From Tritrichomonas foetus (lineage: Eukaryota > Parabasalia > Tritrichomonadida > Tritrichomonadidae), in NCBI GenBank assembly GCA_001839685.1, contig MLAK01000421.1:116110-180109 (forward strand): DNA of 64,000 bases, given 5' to 3'. Position numbers and translations under genes: made by a program. The notes below the pieces were generated by a model. It saw only the letters and a list, made by a program, of their open reading frames with translations. It searched no databases and had not been told where the DNA came from. Position 1 is the stretch's first letter, and each line of letters opens with the position of its first letter. Positions 47,494 through 56,577 of the stretch are shown one piece after another.

Positions 47494-49047
47494 TTAATCA
47501 ATAAGTTTTGTTAATAATTTATACACTGCATTTCTCCACCTCATGGCATCTTCAACGCCCATGAATTCTCCAACCATGTGTGCTTTTGGAATATCTGGAC
47601 ATATTGAAATCATGTCACCTTCAGTGTATCCAAGTTCGATCAGTTGAGGAGGCTCAATGGTCACCGTATTCACAGAAATTGTCTTTCTTTCACCATACAA
47701 TTCCTCGAAAGTATCAACCATCATTTTCGCAAGTCTGGAATTGGAATTTGCTTCCCATGGAACACCAGCAATCCATATATTTTCTTTCACTTCTAAACCA
47801 GTTGATTCATATGCAGTACGAAGGATTTGATCAACTTCATCGATTCCAACTTTGGTGATACTTCTTGACATCAGCATTGTTTTTACTTCATTCCCCTCAA
47901 ATTTAATAATACTTAAGTTATTTGAAGTATCGACAATTTTCTCAAAGAGTGGTGACATTCTTATTACACCTGATGGACATAGTGTTATAAATGAAATGAT
48001 TTTTCGAGATTCTTCATATGATAGAACCTTATCAATCAATTTAGATTGTAAGAATGAAGAGTTTTCTGAGGAAATATGAAAATCAGGCGAGTCTGTTTTA
48101 ACAAACTCTTTTATCAGCTTTTGGCCATAGAAATTCAATAATTCAATTGTTTTATCTTCATTTGAAGAATCAACAAGAATTTTTGCTTGGCAAAATGGTG
48201 CAATTATATTCACTTTTTCTCCTCCGTTTAATTCCGCAATCATAAATTCAATTTTATTAAATATTAAGTAATTCAGAAGTCTTCCAATAATTTTGATGGC
48301 GTTAGCTCTTCCCAAAACAATGCACTGCCCAGAATGACCACCTGTGCATTTAGTAAGATCAATTGAAACTAACTTTTTCCCAGAAAAATTCTCAATTGAT
48401 GAAATTGGAATTGGATTTACAAGAAACGAGCTCTCATATACAATTCCGCCAGACGATCCAATATATACACTTTCTCCACAAAGCGCATCACAGTTAATAA
48501 AATACTTATAAGTCAAGATTGGAATATTTGTATCAGATGATCCATCTTTTGCTGGAAACTGTTTAATTCCAATAAGCCCCATCTCTTCATCAATTGTGAG
48601 AAGCAGCTCAAGTGGCGGATGAGGAATTTCATTCCTTCGCTCAACAAGCTCCAATATTAGGGCTACACCAAAACCGTCGTCAGCACCCAATGTTGACTTT
48701 TCTGCAACGAGTTTTCCGTCGATTAAAGAAACGCCGATGTTTCCATTTACGTATTCGCCAACCCAGACCATATCGATATGGGCCTGTATGGCTGTTGTCG
48801 GGGTTGTATCTGGCATGCCGTTGGAATCGAGGTGAATGAGGATATTATGATTTTTATCGGCTTCAAATTTAACTCCCATCTTGGTGAGCCAAGTTTGAAT
48901 TATTTTTGATAAATCGTAACAGGCGAATGTTGGATGTGGAATTTCGGTTAACGCGAGAAACCATTTGAAATATTTTTGTGTGTCTTCATTGAAGCTATTT
49001 AAAATTTCGACTTTTTTTGGTGTTTTAACTAATTCTTCAATTTCCAT
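47494..49047 (-). CDS. Xaa-His dipeptidase-like peptidase (M20C, PepD family)
   Basis: 517 residues from ATG at 49047. Motifs of the bacterial aminoacyl-histidine dipeptidase (PepD) family appear in order: IQAHIDMVW (H90, D92, metal ligands), LGADDGFGVAL (D123 bridging), TIDEEMGLIGIKQF (E154 catalytic base, E155), SSGGIVYESSF and TKCTGGHSGQ with a histidine of the lid, and a C-terminal GVPWEANSNSRLA followed by the metal-ligand region ICPDIPKAHMVGEFM. Cytosolic hydrolysis of dipeptides is the family role. Length is slightly above the roughly 485 of bacterial enzymes. The family is mainly bacterial and occurs in several anaerobic protists, so horizontal origin is likely (inference). Confidence 0.93.
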   Translation of the reverse strand: MEIEELVKTPKKVEILNSFNEDTQKYFKWFLALTEIPHPTFACYDLSKIIQTWLTKMGVKFEADKNHNILIHLDSNGMPDTTPTTAIQAHIDMVWVGEYVNGNIGVSLIDGKLVAEKSTLGADDGFGVALILELVERRNEIPHPPLELLLTIDEEMGLIGIKQFPAKDGSSDTNIPILTYKYFINCDALCGESVYIGSSGGIVYESSFLVNPIPISSIENFSGKKLVSIDLTKCTGGHSGQCIVLGRANAIKIIGRLLNYLIFNKIEFMIAELNGGEKVNIIAPFCQAKILVDSSNEDKTIELLNFYGQKLIKEFVKTDSPDFHISSENSSFLQSKLIDKVLSYEESRKIISFITLCPSGVIRMSPLFEKIVDTSNNLSIIKFEGNEVKTMLMSRSITKVGIDEVDQILRTAYESTGLEVKENIWIAGVPWEANSNSRLAKMMVDTFEELYGERKTISVNTVTIEPPQLIELGYTEGDMISICPDIPKAHMVGEFMGVEDAMRWRNAVYKLLTKLID

Positions 49048-49435
49048 TTGATGATGGAAAAAAATTCCAACTCAACATATGTTGATGTATAAATATTGGC
49101 ATAGATTTTCTAGTTTATAAATATTGGAATATATACGATTTTTGACTTTTTGATATTATGGAAAATGGCGCGAGATTTGATAGAAATGATGTGTTTGAAA
49201 AAGTTGAGTGGCGACAGAGAAAAAGTTATGAGGCGACAATCAAAAATTGGAATTCAATGATGCATGGTCAAACTAAGCCCAAATTATTGGCCTTTACTTG
49301 TAAAAAACGTTTTTCTTGTGATTTTTTTTGCGAAGAAAATGAAATAATTTTCCGTTTACTTCACTTTTCTCGGATATATGTTCATGTAACTTTTTCAAAA
49401 CATTATCGTACTCAATCATTTCAAATTTATCCCCG
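49048..49435. promoter_or_regulatory. Shared divergent upstream region
   Basis: 388 bases between the divergent dipeptidase and E2 genes, presumably with both promoters. A 93-codon plus-strand frame (49158-49439) ends overlapping the E2 start; it reads like spacer in its second half and is not called. Confidence 0.4.
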
Positions 49436-49930
49436 ATGAGCGCAGCTTCTCGAATTCTCAAAAAGCAATTCCGCGAGCTTCAATCAGATCCAGCAAGTGG
49501 ATTTTCAGCTGGACTTGTCAATGATGATATTTTCAAATGGCGCGTAACTTTAATTGGCCCACCCAACACGCCATACGAGGGGGGTGTTTTTCCTGCTGTT
49601 TTGGACTTTCCCGATGACTATCCAAATATCCCACCAAAAATGAAGTTCATCTGTCCGATGTATCATCCAAATATTCGAGAGACTGGCGAAGTTTGCATTT
49701 CTATTTTGCATCCGCCTGGCGAAGATATTTACGAATATGAAGATCGATCAGAAAGGTGGCTTCCTATTCACACAGTTGAATCGATTCTGCTTTCAGTAAT
49801 TTCGATGCTATCCGATCCAAATTGCGAATCTCCAGAAAATGTTGACGCAGCAAAGACATTCAAGAACGACCAACGCGAATACATGCGAAAAGTCAGGAAA
49901 ACAGTCGAACAATCATACGACTACTGCTAA
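49436..49930 (+). CDS. Ubiquitin-conjugating enzyme E2, UBE2G2/Ubc7 type
   Basis: 164 residues from ATG. The UBC fold runs the whole length: FKWRVTLIGPPNTPYEGGVF, PPKMKFICPMYHPN (HPN at 77-79), GEVCISIL with active-site C87, and the family-specific insertion right after the cysteine (HPPGEDIYEYEDRSERWLP) that marks the G/Ubc7/Cdc34 group. The C-terminal VDAAKTFKNDQREYMRKVRK matches UBE2G2, and there is no Cdc34-type tail. The role is Lys48-linked ubiquitin chains in ER-associated degradation. All catalytic residues are present. Codons are relatively G+C-rich, as in other conserved genes here. Confidence 0.95.
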   Translation: MSAASRILKKQFRELQSDPASGFSAGLVNDDIFKWRVTLIGPPNTPYEGGVFPAVLDFPDDYPNIPPKMKFICPMYHPNIRETGEVCISILHPPGEDIYEYEDRSERWLPIHTVESILLSVISMLSDPNCESPENVDAAKTFKNDQREYMRKVRKTVEQSYDYC

Positions 49931-50633
49931 AACAAGTTTTTGAAAAACTTCACGTGATGAAAAGAGAAAAAAAGTGATTTTGTTTTCCTTTGTATTAAAC
50001 AGATATACAAATACTATTTTCCTTTAACTTCTTTCATTTCTTATATCAACTTCACTTCTTTTATGCTATGACTCAGTTCATCAAATTTTCCAATTGGAAC
50101 TCTTTTTGGGTTTGGTTTTGCCAAAACCGTTTTTAAGGATTTTTTGAATGAATTTTTTTGCAGCATTAAAGAAACACAGACAATATCTTTCAAAAGAATG
50201 ATCAAGAGAAAGGATGTATCCAAATGAATATCAGTATAATATATAAAAATTAGGTTTTTTCATTTTATTTCTTGATTATTTTCTTTTGAGAAATGACTTT
50301 AAAAGAAATATATGTTAAATAAAAAATGATTCCACGAGAGGATTACCATTGATAAATTTCATTCATGATGCTCTTCGCTTAGAATTACCTTATCAATAAA
50401 ATCGCGCCAAAAAAAAAACGATAGATTTTTTTCTGAAGTAATTTGTCTGAGTTTCTTTTCAAAAAATTATGGGTTAATATTTTATGAGCCTATTTAGTCC
50501 CATGAATTCAATAACAAACATGATATCTTCTGAAAAATCTTTTTTCATGTTTTTTTATAATGAATAACAATTTGTAAAATACTCAAAATTATATATTTTC
50601 TTAACCTTAAATTTTGAAAAGATTATTCCACAA
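49931..50633. other. Intergenic spacer
   Basis: AT-rich spacer. A minus-strand frame at 50041-50223 is listed separately as a possible relic. An A9 run lies near 50410. No other feature. Confidence 0.4.
50041..50223 (-). pseudogene. Possible relic of a membrane-protein tail
   Basis: The frame lacks an ATG at its 5' end (it opens with TTG). It reads a hydrophobic stretch (TSFLLIILLKDIVCVSLML) followed by a basic tail (KKSLKTVLAKPNPKRVPIGK, then FDELSHSIKEVKLI). The second half looks coding. With only an internal ATG it would be a fragment; chance is possible. Confidence 0.22.
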
Positions 50634-52172
50634 ATGTACCTCTCGAAGCAAACTCAGACACCACGATCATCATTTACTCAAGTTCGGAAATCAATACTAT
50701 ATCCAAATGCAAAATTCCATGAAGTATTTGATCCATCTTTGGGGACGATTGCTCAACAAAGAAAAAAATTAAAGATTGACCGGGAAAAATTATTTGCTGA
50801 TATGAAAGAAGTCGAAGAGCGTCTTCAAAAAATAGAACTGCAACTAGGTGTCGTTAAAGAAATTGAACAGGATTTAGAATCATTGAATTCGTCATCACCA
50901 ATTTTCAAAGACAGCCTTCTTGGAAAAGAGGCAAAATCTCAAATATCACTTCTTAGGAAAATAGGAGCAGATTTAAAACAGCAAATTATATACGTTCAAG
51001 ATGAAATTGATGATGCACAAATTCAATTACAAAAAATGGCAGAAAGAGATCAAGAAAATGATGAAACTATTCGTTTAGTTGAAAAGAAGATTCATGAGAA
51101 AGAAGTGGAGGTTCAAAAGCTTAGAGATTTAGCAGATGCTTTAAATTCCGATATTTTAATGAAAGAAAATGAAGTATTTCAGCTTGAATTGAAAGCTGTA
51201 GCTCATCAAGAAAAGTTGGATAAATTGTCCAATGATAAAAGAGAACTTCTATATAAAAAGTATGACATCATTATTAATCAAGAATTGCTTTTCAATGAAG
51301 TGAAGCGAATCGAAAAAGAGTTGCATCAATTCACAGAACGAGACAATTTGGCAAAGACGCAATTAACCAATGCATTGGATGAAGCCAATTTTCTTGATAG
51401 AAAAGAAATGGATTTAATGGACAAAGAAAAATACTTACGAGAAGAAAACGAAAAATTAAACAGATTGAAATATGAAATCTCAAAAAAGAAAATCATAGAT
51501 GTTCAACGTAGATTACAATATAAAGAAACTACTGAGCTTCAACAAATACAAGAAATGAGAGAACTTGCCAAAGAAGAAGATGAAATTGTCCAAGAAATTG
51601 AAGATTTAGAATTTCAAAATGAAATAGACGAAAAACGATTAGATACAAAAGAACGAAGTTTAAATATTACTCGAGAATCTCAAGAGAAGGCCTTTCTCTC
51701 CCGACAAACCAAGTTACTATATAGTATTAATCTCATCCAAGATAAATTAAATAAATCAAAACCACAAGGTGAGCTTGAAGAAGTGATTAGACAAGGTAGA
51801 GAAGATAACGAAAGAATGGCAAACGAAACAATTCAAATGAAAAAAGATATTGAAGAAATTAAAAAAGCAATGATGCCCGAAGATGAATTAAATAAAAAGA
51901 AAGAGTTTCTTCAAAAGCAAGTCAAAGTCATCATGATTCAAGAAAGAGAAATAAATTCGAAATTGGGTGCAATTAATGCAGAAGAAAGAGAAATTGAGCA
52001 TGATGAAGAGGAAATGAGACAGAATATGAGTGTGATTGAGGCAGAAAAAAGTTTGACCAAAAAGAATGATGATGCTGTTGTCCGCATACGTAAAATCTGC
52101 AAAGACCAACTTGAGCAGCTCATGAAGAAATATAAAGCGCTTTCAAAAAATGACGGGGATGGAAATGAATAA
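50634..52172 (+). CDS. Long coiled-coil protein
   Basis: 512 residues from ATG at 50634. After a 45-residue non-helical head (SKQTQTPRSSFTQVRKSILY) the rest is nearly continuous heptad coiled coil (RKKLKIDREKLFADMKEVEE, AERDQENDETIRLVEKKIHE, EEREIEHDEEEMRQNMSVIE), without proline breaks except near PQGELEEV and MMPEDELN. There is no membrane span or signal. Such rod proteins form filaments in flagella, basal bodies and the trichomonad pelta-axostyle/costa, but no family is recognised. Localisation is inference. Confidence 0.85.
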   Translation: MYLSKQTQTPRSSFTQVRKSILYPNAKFHEVFDPSLGTIAQQRKKLKIDREKLFADMKEVEERLQKIELQLGVVKEIEQDLESLNSSSPIFKDSLLGKEAKSQISLLRKIGADLKQQIIYVQDEIDDAQIQLQKMAERDQENDETIRLVEKKIHEKEVEVQKLRDLADALNSDILMKENEVFQLELKAVAHQEKLDKLSNDKRELLYKKYDIIINQELLFNEVKRIEKELHQFTERDNLAKTQLTNALDEANFLDRKEMDLMDKEKYLREENEKLNRLKYEISKKKIIDVQRRLQYKETTELQQIQEMRELAKEEDEIVQEIEDLEFQNEIDEKRLDTKERSLNITRESQEKAFLSRQTKLLYSINLIQDKLNKSKPQGELEEVIRQGREDNERMANETIQMKKDIEEIKKAMMPEDELNKKKEFLQKQVKVIMIQEREINSKLGAINAEEREIEHDEEEMRQNMSVIEAEKSLTKKNDDAVVRIRKICKDQLEQLMKKYKALSKNDGDGNE

Positions 52173-53197
52173 GAGAAAAAGAATGTAGTCATTGTTAGTG
52201 AGCTAATGAATAGAAAAATACAGATTAGTAATGAAAATGTAACCTGATTATTTGTTAAAATAGATTATGCGTTATATTTTTGTCTGTTTTTTGAATATAT
52301 TCTTTATATATTTTACCAAAGAGAGAATAAGGTGAAACTATCCTTCTTTAATGTTTTATTCAAAAATAATTAAATGTAGAAATTTTATAATAGATTTAAA
52401 TTCGATATGCAAGATAGTATTCATTTCTATATCATATTCATCAGAGAATAATAGTATTTTCCATACCATATCTTTACACATCAGTTAAATGGAATTAGAA
52501 ACTTCTTTCTTTTGAAAAGATATCACAATAAATTTATTGTGAGATCAAAAAATATTTATAATGATAACTAAATTTTTCGTTAGTTGTGTAGGTTTAACAT
52601 CTCTCACTGGAACAGATTAATATTTTTTGCGGGTAGAGTTACGCTAACTTAACAATATGAAGGTAGTCTATTTGTTCGATGGTTTTTGTTTTCAGTGTGT
52701 TTTTGCTTTCCGAACTCAATGAATATACTGTAATTAGAAATAATAACGAAAAAGATAGTTTTACTGGATATATAGCTCATAAAAGATATATTGTCCTTTT
52801 ATAAACCAATTTTATACTGAATATCTTCTCTAAAAACGAAAAAATAATGATTATTGGAAAACTTTTTTGAGAGAATTATATCAATATTTCTTTTCAAATA
52901 TTGAAACAATTTACATTTACAATTTCTGTAAAGATCATCAAACAAAAAATCTTAGGTCAATTTTTCTATATTCATATATAATTTTCAATATTTCGATATG
53001 TAACTTTTTCATATGGTTATCTCAAAATCTATGCAGTTGTGAAAAAGGCAAAGTCAATATCAAGGTCAAATAATTTATTTTTTCAGTTGTATAATCATCA
53101 TGAATGTAATCAATTGAAAAATTCAATGAAGGTGAAATGGAATGTCAGTATGCTCAGAAAAAAACGTCTCTTGTCAATAATTGAGAAGTATTTGAGG
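52173..53197. other. Gene-poor intergenic region
   Basis: About 1 kb, strongly AT-rich. A perfect 18-base palindrome, CACAATAAATTTATTGTG, lies at 52524-52541. The frame of the following gene extends back to a GTG at 53039 but its first 53 codons look like spacer. No gene seen. Confidence 0.45.
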
Positions 53198-53896
53198 ATG
53201 GATCGCTCAGTGACATTCGAAACCACAGGCGAAGCAACCTTTGCCCCACTTACAGACGAAGAACAGAGACTCATCAACGCCTTCTTCAAACCAAACTATA
53301 CCTCACGCGTGACTCAATTTGCCGAATATGCTCCACAATTTCGTCGCAAGCGCTTATTCAAAATGCTCGACTTCGCCAGCGGCAACCGCCCGACATCGCC
53401 GCCCCTCACTAGTCCAGCAAATGACCTCGCATTTAACCAAAATGGTGGATTTGGCCTGACATTTTCATTTTCCGGAAAGCGTAGCTCCAGGCAAACCAAT
53501 CCACTTCGCTTCTCTTCACCTGGAATCAACGAAAACGGAATTTTCGGCTATCAATCAACGACCAAACAATTCAGTCGAACAATGCCTTCCAAGTCGCTTT
53601 CGCAGGTCCACCTCGCTGTGACAAAGATGATCAGACCGGAGAAGGCGGCAGACGTGATGCTGGTCGCAGATGATTTCTCAGGAATATGGCAGGAGCTCAT
53701 AAAAACGATTGAAAACCCGATGAGTAGGTCGCAAGCAAACTTCGGACTCAGTAGATCGCGTGACATATCGACGGCGGCTTCACCAAGAAGGAAGCAATTT
53801 ACGCAATCGCTCAGATTGAACGATCCAACTATCGCCGAGCTTTACAAATCTGATTCGAGGTGGTCACCAAGATTGACAATTCCACGCCCAATGTAG
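53198..53896 (+). CDS. Unrecognised protein, G+C-rich codons
   Basis: The longest frame opens with GTG at 53039, but composition changes sharply at the ATG at 53198 (MDRSVTFETTGEATFAPLTD), which I take as the start: 232 residues. The N-terminal 60 residues look folded and helical (DEEQRLINAFFKPNYTSRVT, FAEYAPQFRRKRLFKMLDFA). The centre is Ser/Pro/Gly-rich and basic (FSFSGKRSSRQTNPLRFSSP). A helical segment VHLAVTKMIRPEKAADVMLV and a basic Ser-rich tail follow. Codons are much richer in G+C than neighbours, suggesting high expression or different history. No family recognised; no signal peptide or membrane span. Confidence 0.7.
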   Translation: MDRSVTFETTGEATFAPLTDEEQRLINAFFKPNYTSRVTQFAEYAPQFRRKRLFKMLDFASGNRPTSPPLTSPANDLAFNQNGGFGLTFSFSGKRSSRQTNPLRFSSPGINENGIFGYQSTTKQFSRTMPSKSLSQVHLAVTKMIRPEKAADVMLVADDFSGIWQELIKTIENPMSRSQANFGLSRSRDISTAASPRRKQFTQSLRLNDPTIAELYKSDSRWSPRLTIPRPM

Positions 53897-54596
53897 GGGT
53901 TTAAAGGATGATGAATAAAGAATGTGTTCAAAATGGAATATTTCTTTTTTTCACTACACAAGACATACATCAAAGAATGATGTAATCAAAAAGTTATGAA
54001 TGATTTTCTTTCATGAGATTGATCGTGTTCTGGAGAAACTTCGTATGGTTAGAACGATATAAAACTTTCTGGGAATTTTTAAGAAACAACTGTTTCAAAC
54101 AGTTCACTTAATTTCTAATCATCTCGAAAATTATTTATCGTCAGGAGATCCTTATGTGTTAGCGGATTTGTTAATGTAAACATTCAATATAAACTTATTA
54201 GTAATATGTTATTACAATAAATTTGGAGCTTATAAGTTGTTAATAATTCAAGGATCATTATGGAAATTCATGAAACACAAAATGGCAAAAAGATGTTATA
54301 TGTTTGTTGCTTTTGATAAATAGAAAAAAACTGTTGCAGGGTACTATGTTCACTCCAAAACAACAACGAAGACGAAATAGATTTGATGAGTTGCTGAAAA
54401 AGGCTAGTTCTTATGTTAGGAAATATTAATGTGAAAATTTATCATCAATTAATCAAGATATCATTTTATTATAGAATTTTTGGCATTTCACTGATATCAA
54501 ATAATTTTAATTGATCAATTTTATCATTCAACACAATTTCATTAGATTTTTCATTTCAATTTGAATGAGTAAAACACTTGGGACATCAATAAAAGT

Positions 54597-54629
<33 letters not shown>

Positions 54630-54671
54630 GACTCTATCTTTAATTATATACTCTAAATTATACCATCTATT
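53897..54671. other. Convergent spacer with long A tract
   Basis: AT-rich spacer between converging genes. A run of 31 A at 54598-54628 is a T tract about 44-74 bases beyond the stop codon of the minus-strand gene at 54672. No gene seen. Confidence 0.5.
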
Positions 54672-55295
54672 TTATACAGAAAGGCTTGTGGGCCCAGGAA
54701 GTTCTGTCGATAATGGTTCTGCTAAATCAATATCAAAAACAGTTTTGCATGAGCCAACGATAATATCGAGTTGATTCGTGAACATCATTTCTAAATCTGT
54801 GTCGTACAATTCAAAAGATTCGCATTTTGTCTTTATTTTGATATTTATAAATTTCACGTATTGTTTCAAAAAATCTGGCATAAATTCATCGATGCACGTA
54901 AAGCAGTTAATGTTGTTTGCGTTGCCATGGCAAGGGACACGATTCAAGCAATTATTTGTGTTATCAGATGAAGATTTTAGCATCGAACTTTTTGCATGCG
55001 AATTGATCGTCGCATGTGAAAAAGTGCTTGTTGGAGGTGTTCTTATTCGGAAAAGTACAGCATTTTCATTGATTTTTTGGATTACTCGGTAGCATGCGTG
55101 ACATTTCTTACAAAGTAGTTCAGCACATTGAGTATCGGTTGCAGGGTTCCTAGTGTAATGAACTAAAACTTGATCTGGTTTCTCGATTTTGATGGAACCG
55201 TGGCCAATAAGGAGCGCTTTATTTGTCGGAGATCCTTTAAAAGGTATTTCTTTTCCGGCTAAGGAAATATTTCGGCATGTACAAGGATGAAACAT
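54672..55295 (-). CDS. Unrecognised cysteine-rich protein, start uncertain
   Basis: The first ATG in frame is at 55295 (MFHPCTCRNISLAGK), giving 207 residues. Coding-looking sequence continues upstream in frame without any ATG (IIIQNVTELLNAEKTFLKEL) to a stop near 55403, so the 5' end may be lost or lie in another exon; an AG at about 55356 could be a splice acceptor. The product has CTC, a CAELLCKKCHAC cluster that could bind zinc or iron, and a second set of cysteines (LNRVPCHGNANNINCFTCID). The C-terminal part is beta-like (FINIKIKTKCESFELYDTDL). No known family recognised and no signal peptide on the visible part. Confidence 0.6.
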   Translation of the reverse strand: MFHPCTCRNISLAGKEIPFKGSPTNKALLIGHGSIKIEKPDQVLVHYTRNPATDTQCAELLCKKCHACYRVIQKINENAVLFRIRTPPTSTFSHATINSHAKSSMLKSSSDNTNNCLNRVPCHGNANNINCFTCIDEFMPDFLKQYVKFINIKIKTKCESFELYDTDLEMMFTNQLDIIVGSCKTVFDIDLAEPLSTELPGPTSLSV

Positions 55296-55337
55296 GTTTA
55301 TTAACAATTCTTTCAAAAATGTTTTTTCGGCATTCAA

Positions 55338-56577
55338 TAATTCAGTAACATTCTGAATTATAATGGAATTTTTGAGATGATATATAGAAAATACGTTGAT
55401 TTAATTGAAAATAAAAATCAAGAGATATTGTTTGAAAGAGATGAAGAAATCAAGTAATGAAATTATTTCTATAAATGTCAGAAATCCTTTCAAATTATCT
55501 GATGATTTCTTTTGATAAAATTTATAACACTCTATCAAAACAAACCTCAATAATTCTGTTTAAAATATTCAGGAAACACAAGTCTATCAAGATGTGGAGG
55601 ATTCGAAATTTCGACTTTATTTCCACGAAGTATTCAATTTTTTGACAGAAATATTTCACTATTGGATTTCAATTTGTAAATGTTCATATAACATAATGAT
55701 GGGCAAGTTCTCAAAGGTTCATAACTTTTCATCTTTCGATATCCATTTCCCTATGGTGATCTGAATATTTCTATGCTTAAATCCACTAAGAAAGTAATCA
55801 AATTAATGAATCTATCAATATTTTATGAAATTTGAGCATCTACAATCGGAAATCTTTCTATTTTATTCAACGCCATACAAATAATACAATCGTTTCGTTA
55901 GGTATTTCCAGCAATAGCCATATCAACCAGGTATTTATTATTCATTATCTTTTGAGAGGCTGTCCTCAGAAAATATTTCTCATGATTGATTTTTCAGGAC
56001 TACTATATTGCGACAGATAAATATATTTAGTGATGTAATTTAATGATGATCCGAAATTAATTTATTTTTATTTTTATCATTTTTCCAGAAAGCATAGAAA
56101 TATTGAAAACAAATGATTTTATTAGGGTAACCATTCCCAATTTTGGTTCTCAATTAGATAAAATCTCACAGAATTTTTGATCTTTTTGTCTTTTTTCTTT
56201 CTGGATTTAAATTGATATGTTAGAAGGTGTAAATATTATATTTTATGATTTATGAGGCATTTGTTGAAATCATTCGTTCTATCCAATTCACGCATAAAAA
56301 ACGTGGTTGTTTTTCAAATATTTATCAAAAAAATTAAGAAAAGAAAGATTTATGCTAATTATTGAAATATTTTGAGTAGAAATCGTTTTCACTGTGAATT
56401 TTTTGTTTTGAAGTAAAACATTTTTTTCACGGTTAAACATTTGAATTCAAACGATTTTTATGATTAATTATTTATTATTTAAATATTTCTATTATTTGAA
56501 ATAGAAGTTTTCAATATCATCATCTCATCATTCAAATTCAACAAACGTTTCTTTAAGTCGAATATTTACCTGTTGTC
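55338..56577. other. Gene-poor divergent region
   Basis: About 1.2 kb AT-rich DNA upstream of both the cysteine-rich gene and the adenylate cyclase gene. Short frames such as 55832-56020 lack coding composition. The cyclase promoter should lie just before 56578; a TCATG at 56575-56579 overlaps its start. No other feature. Confidence 0.4.

Noticed and set aside
49158..49439. 93-codon ORF upstream of the E2 gene
   Set aside because: Overlaps the E2 start, second half has spacer-like composition, and it occupies the expected divergent promoter. A short upstream ORF cannot be wholly excluded.
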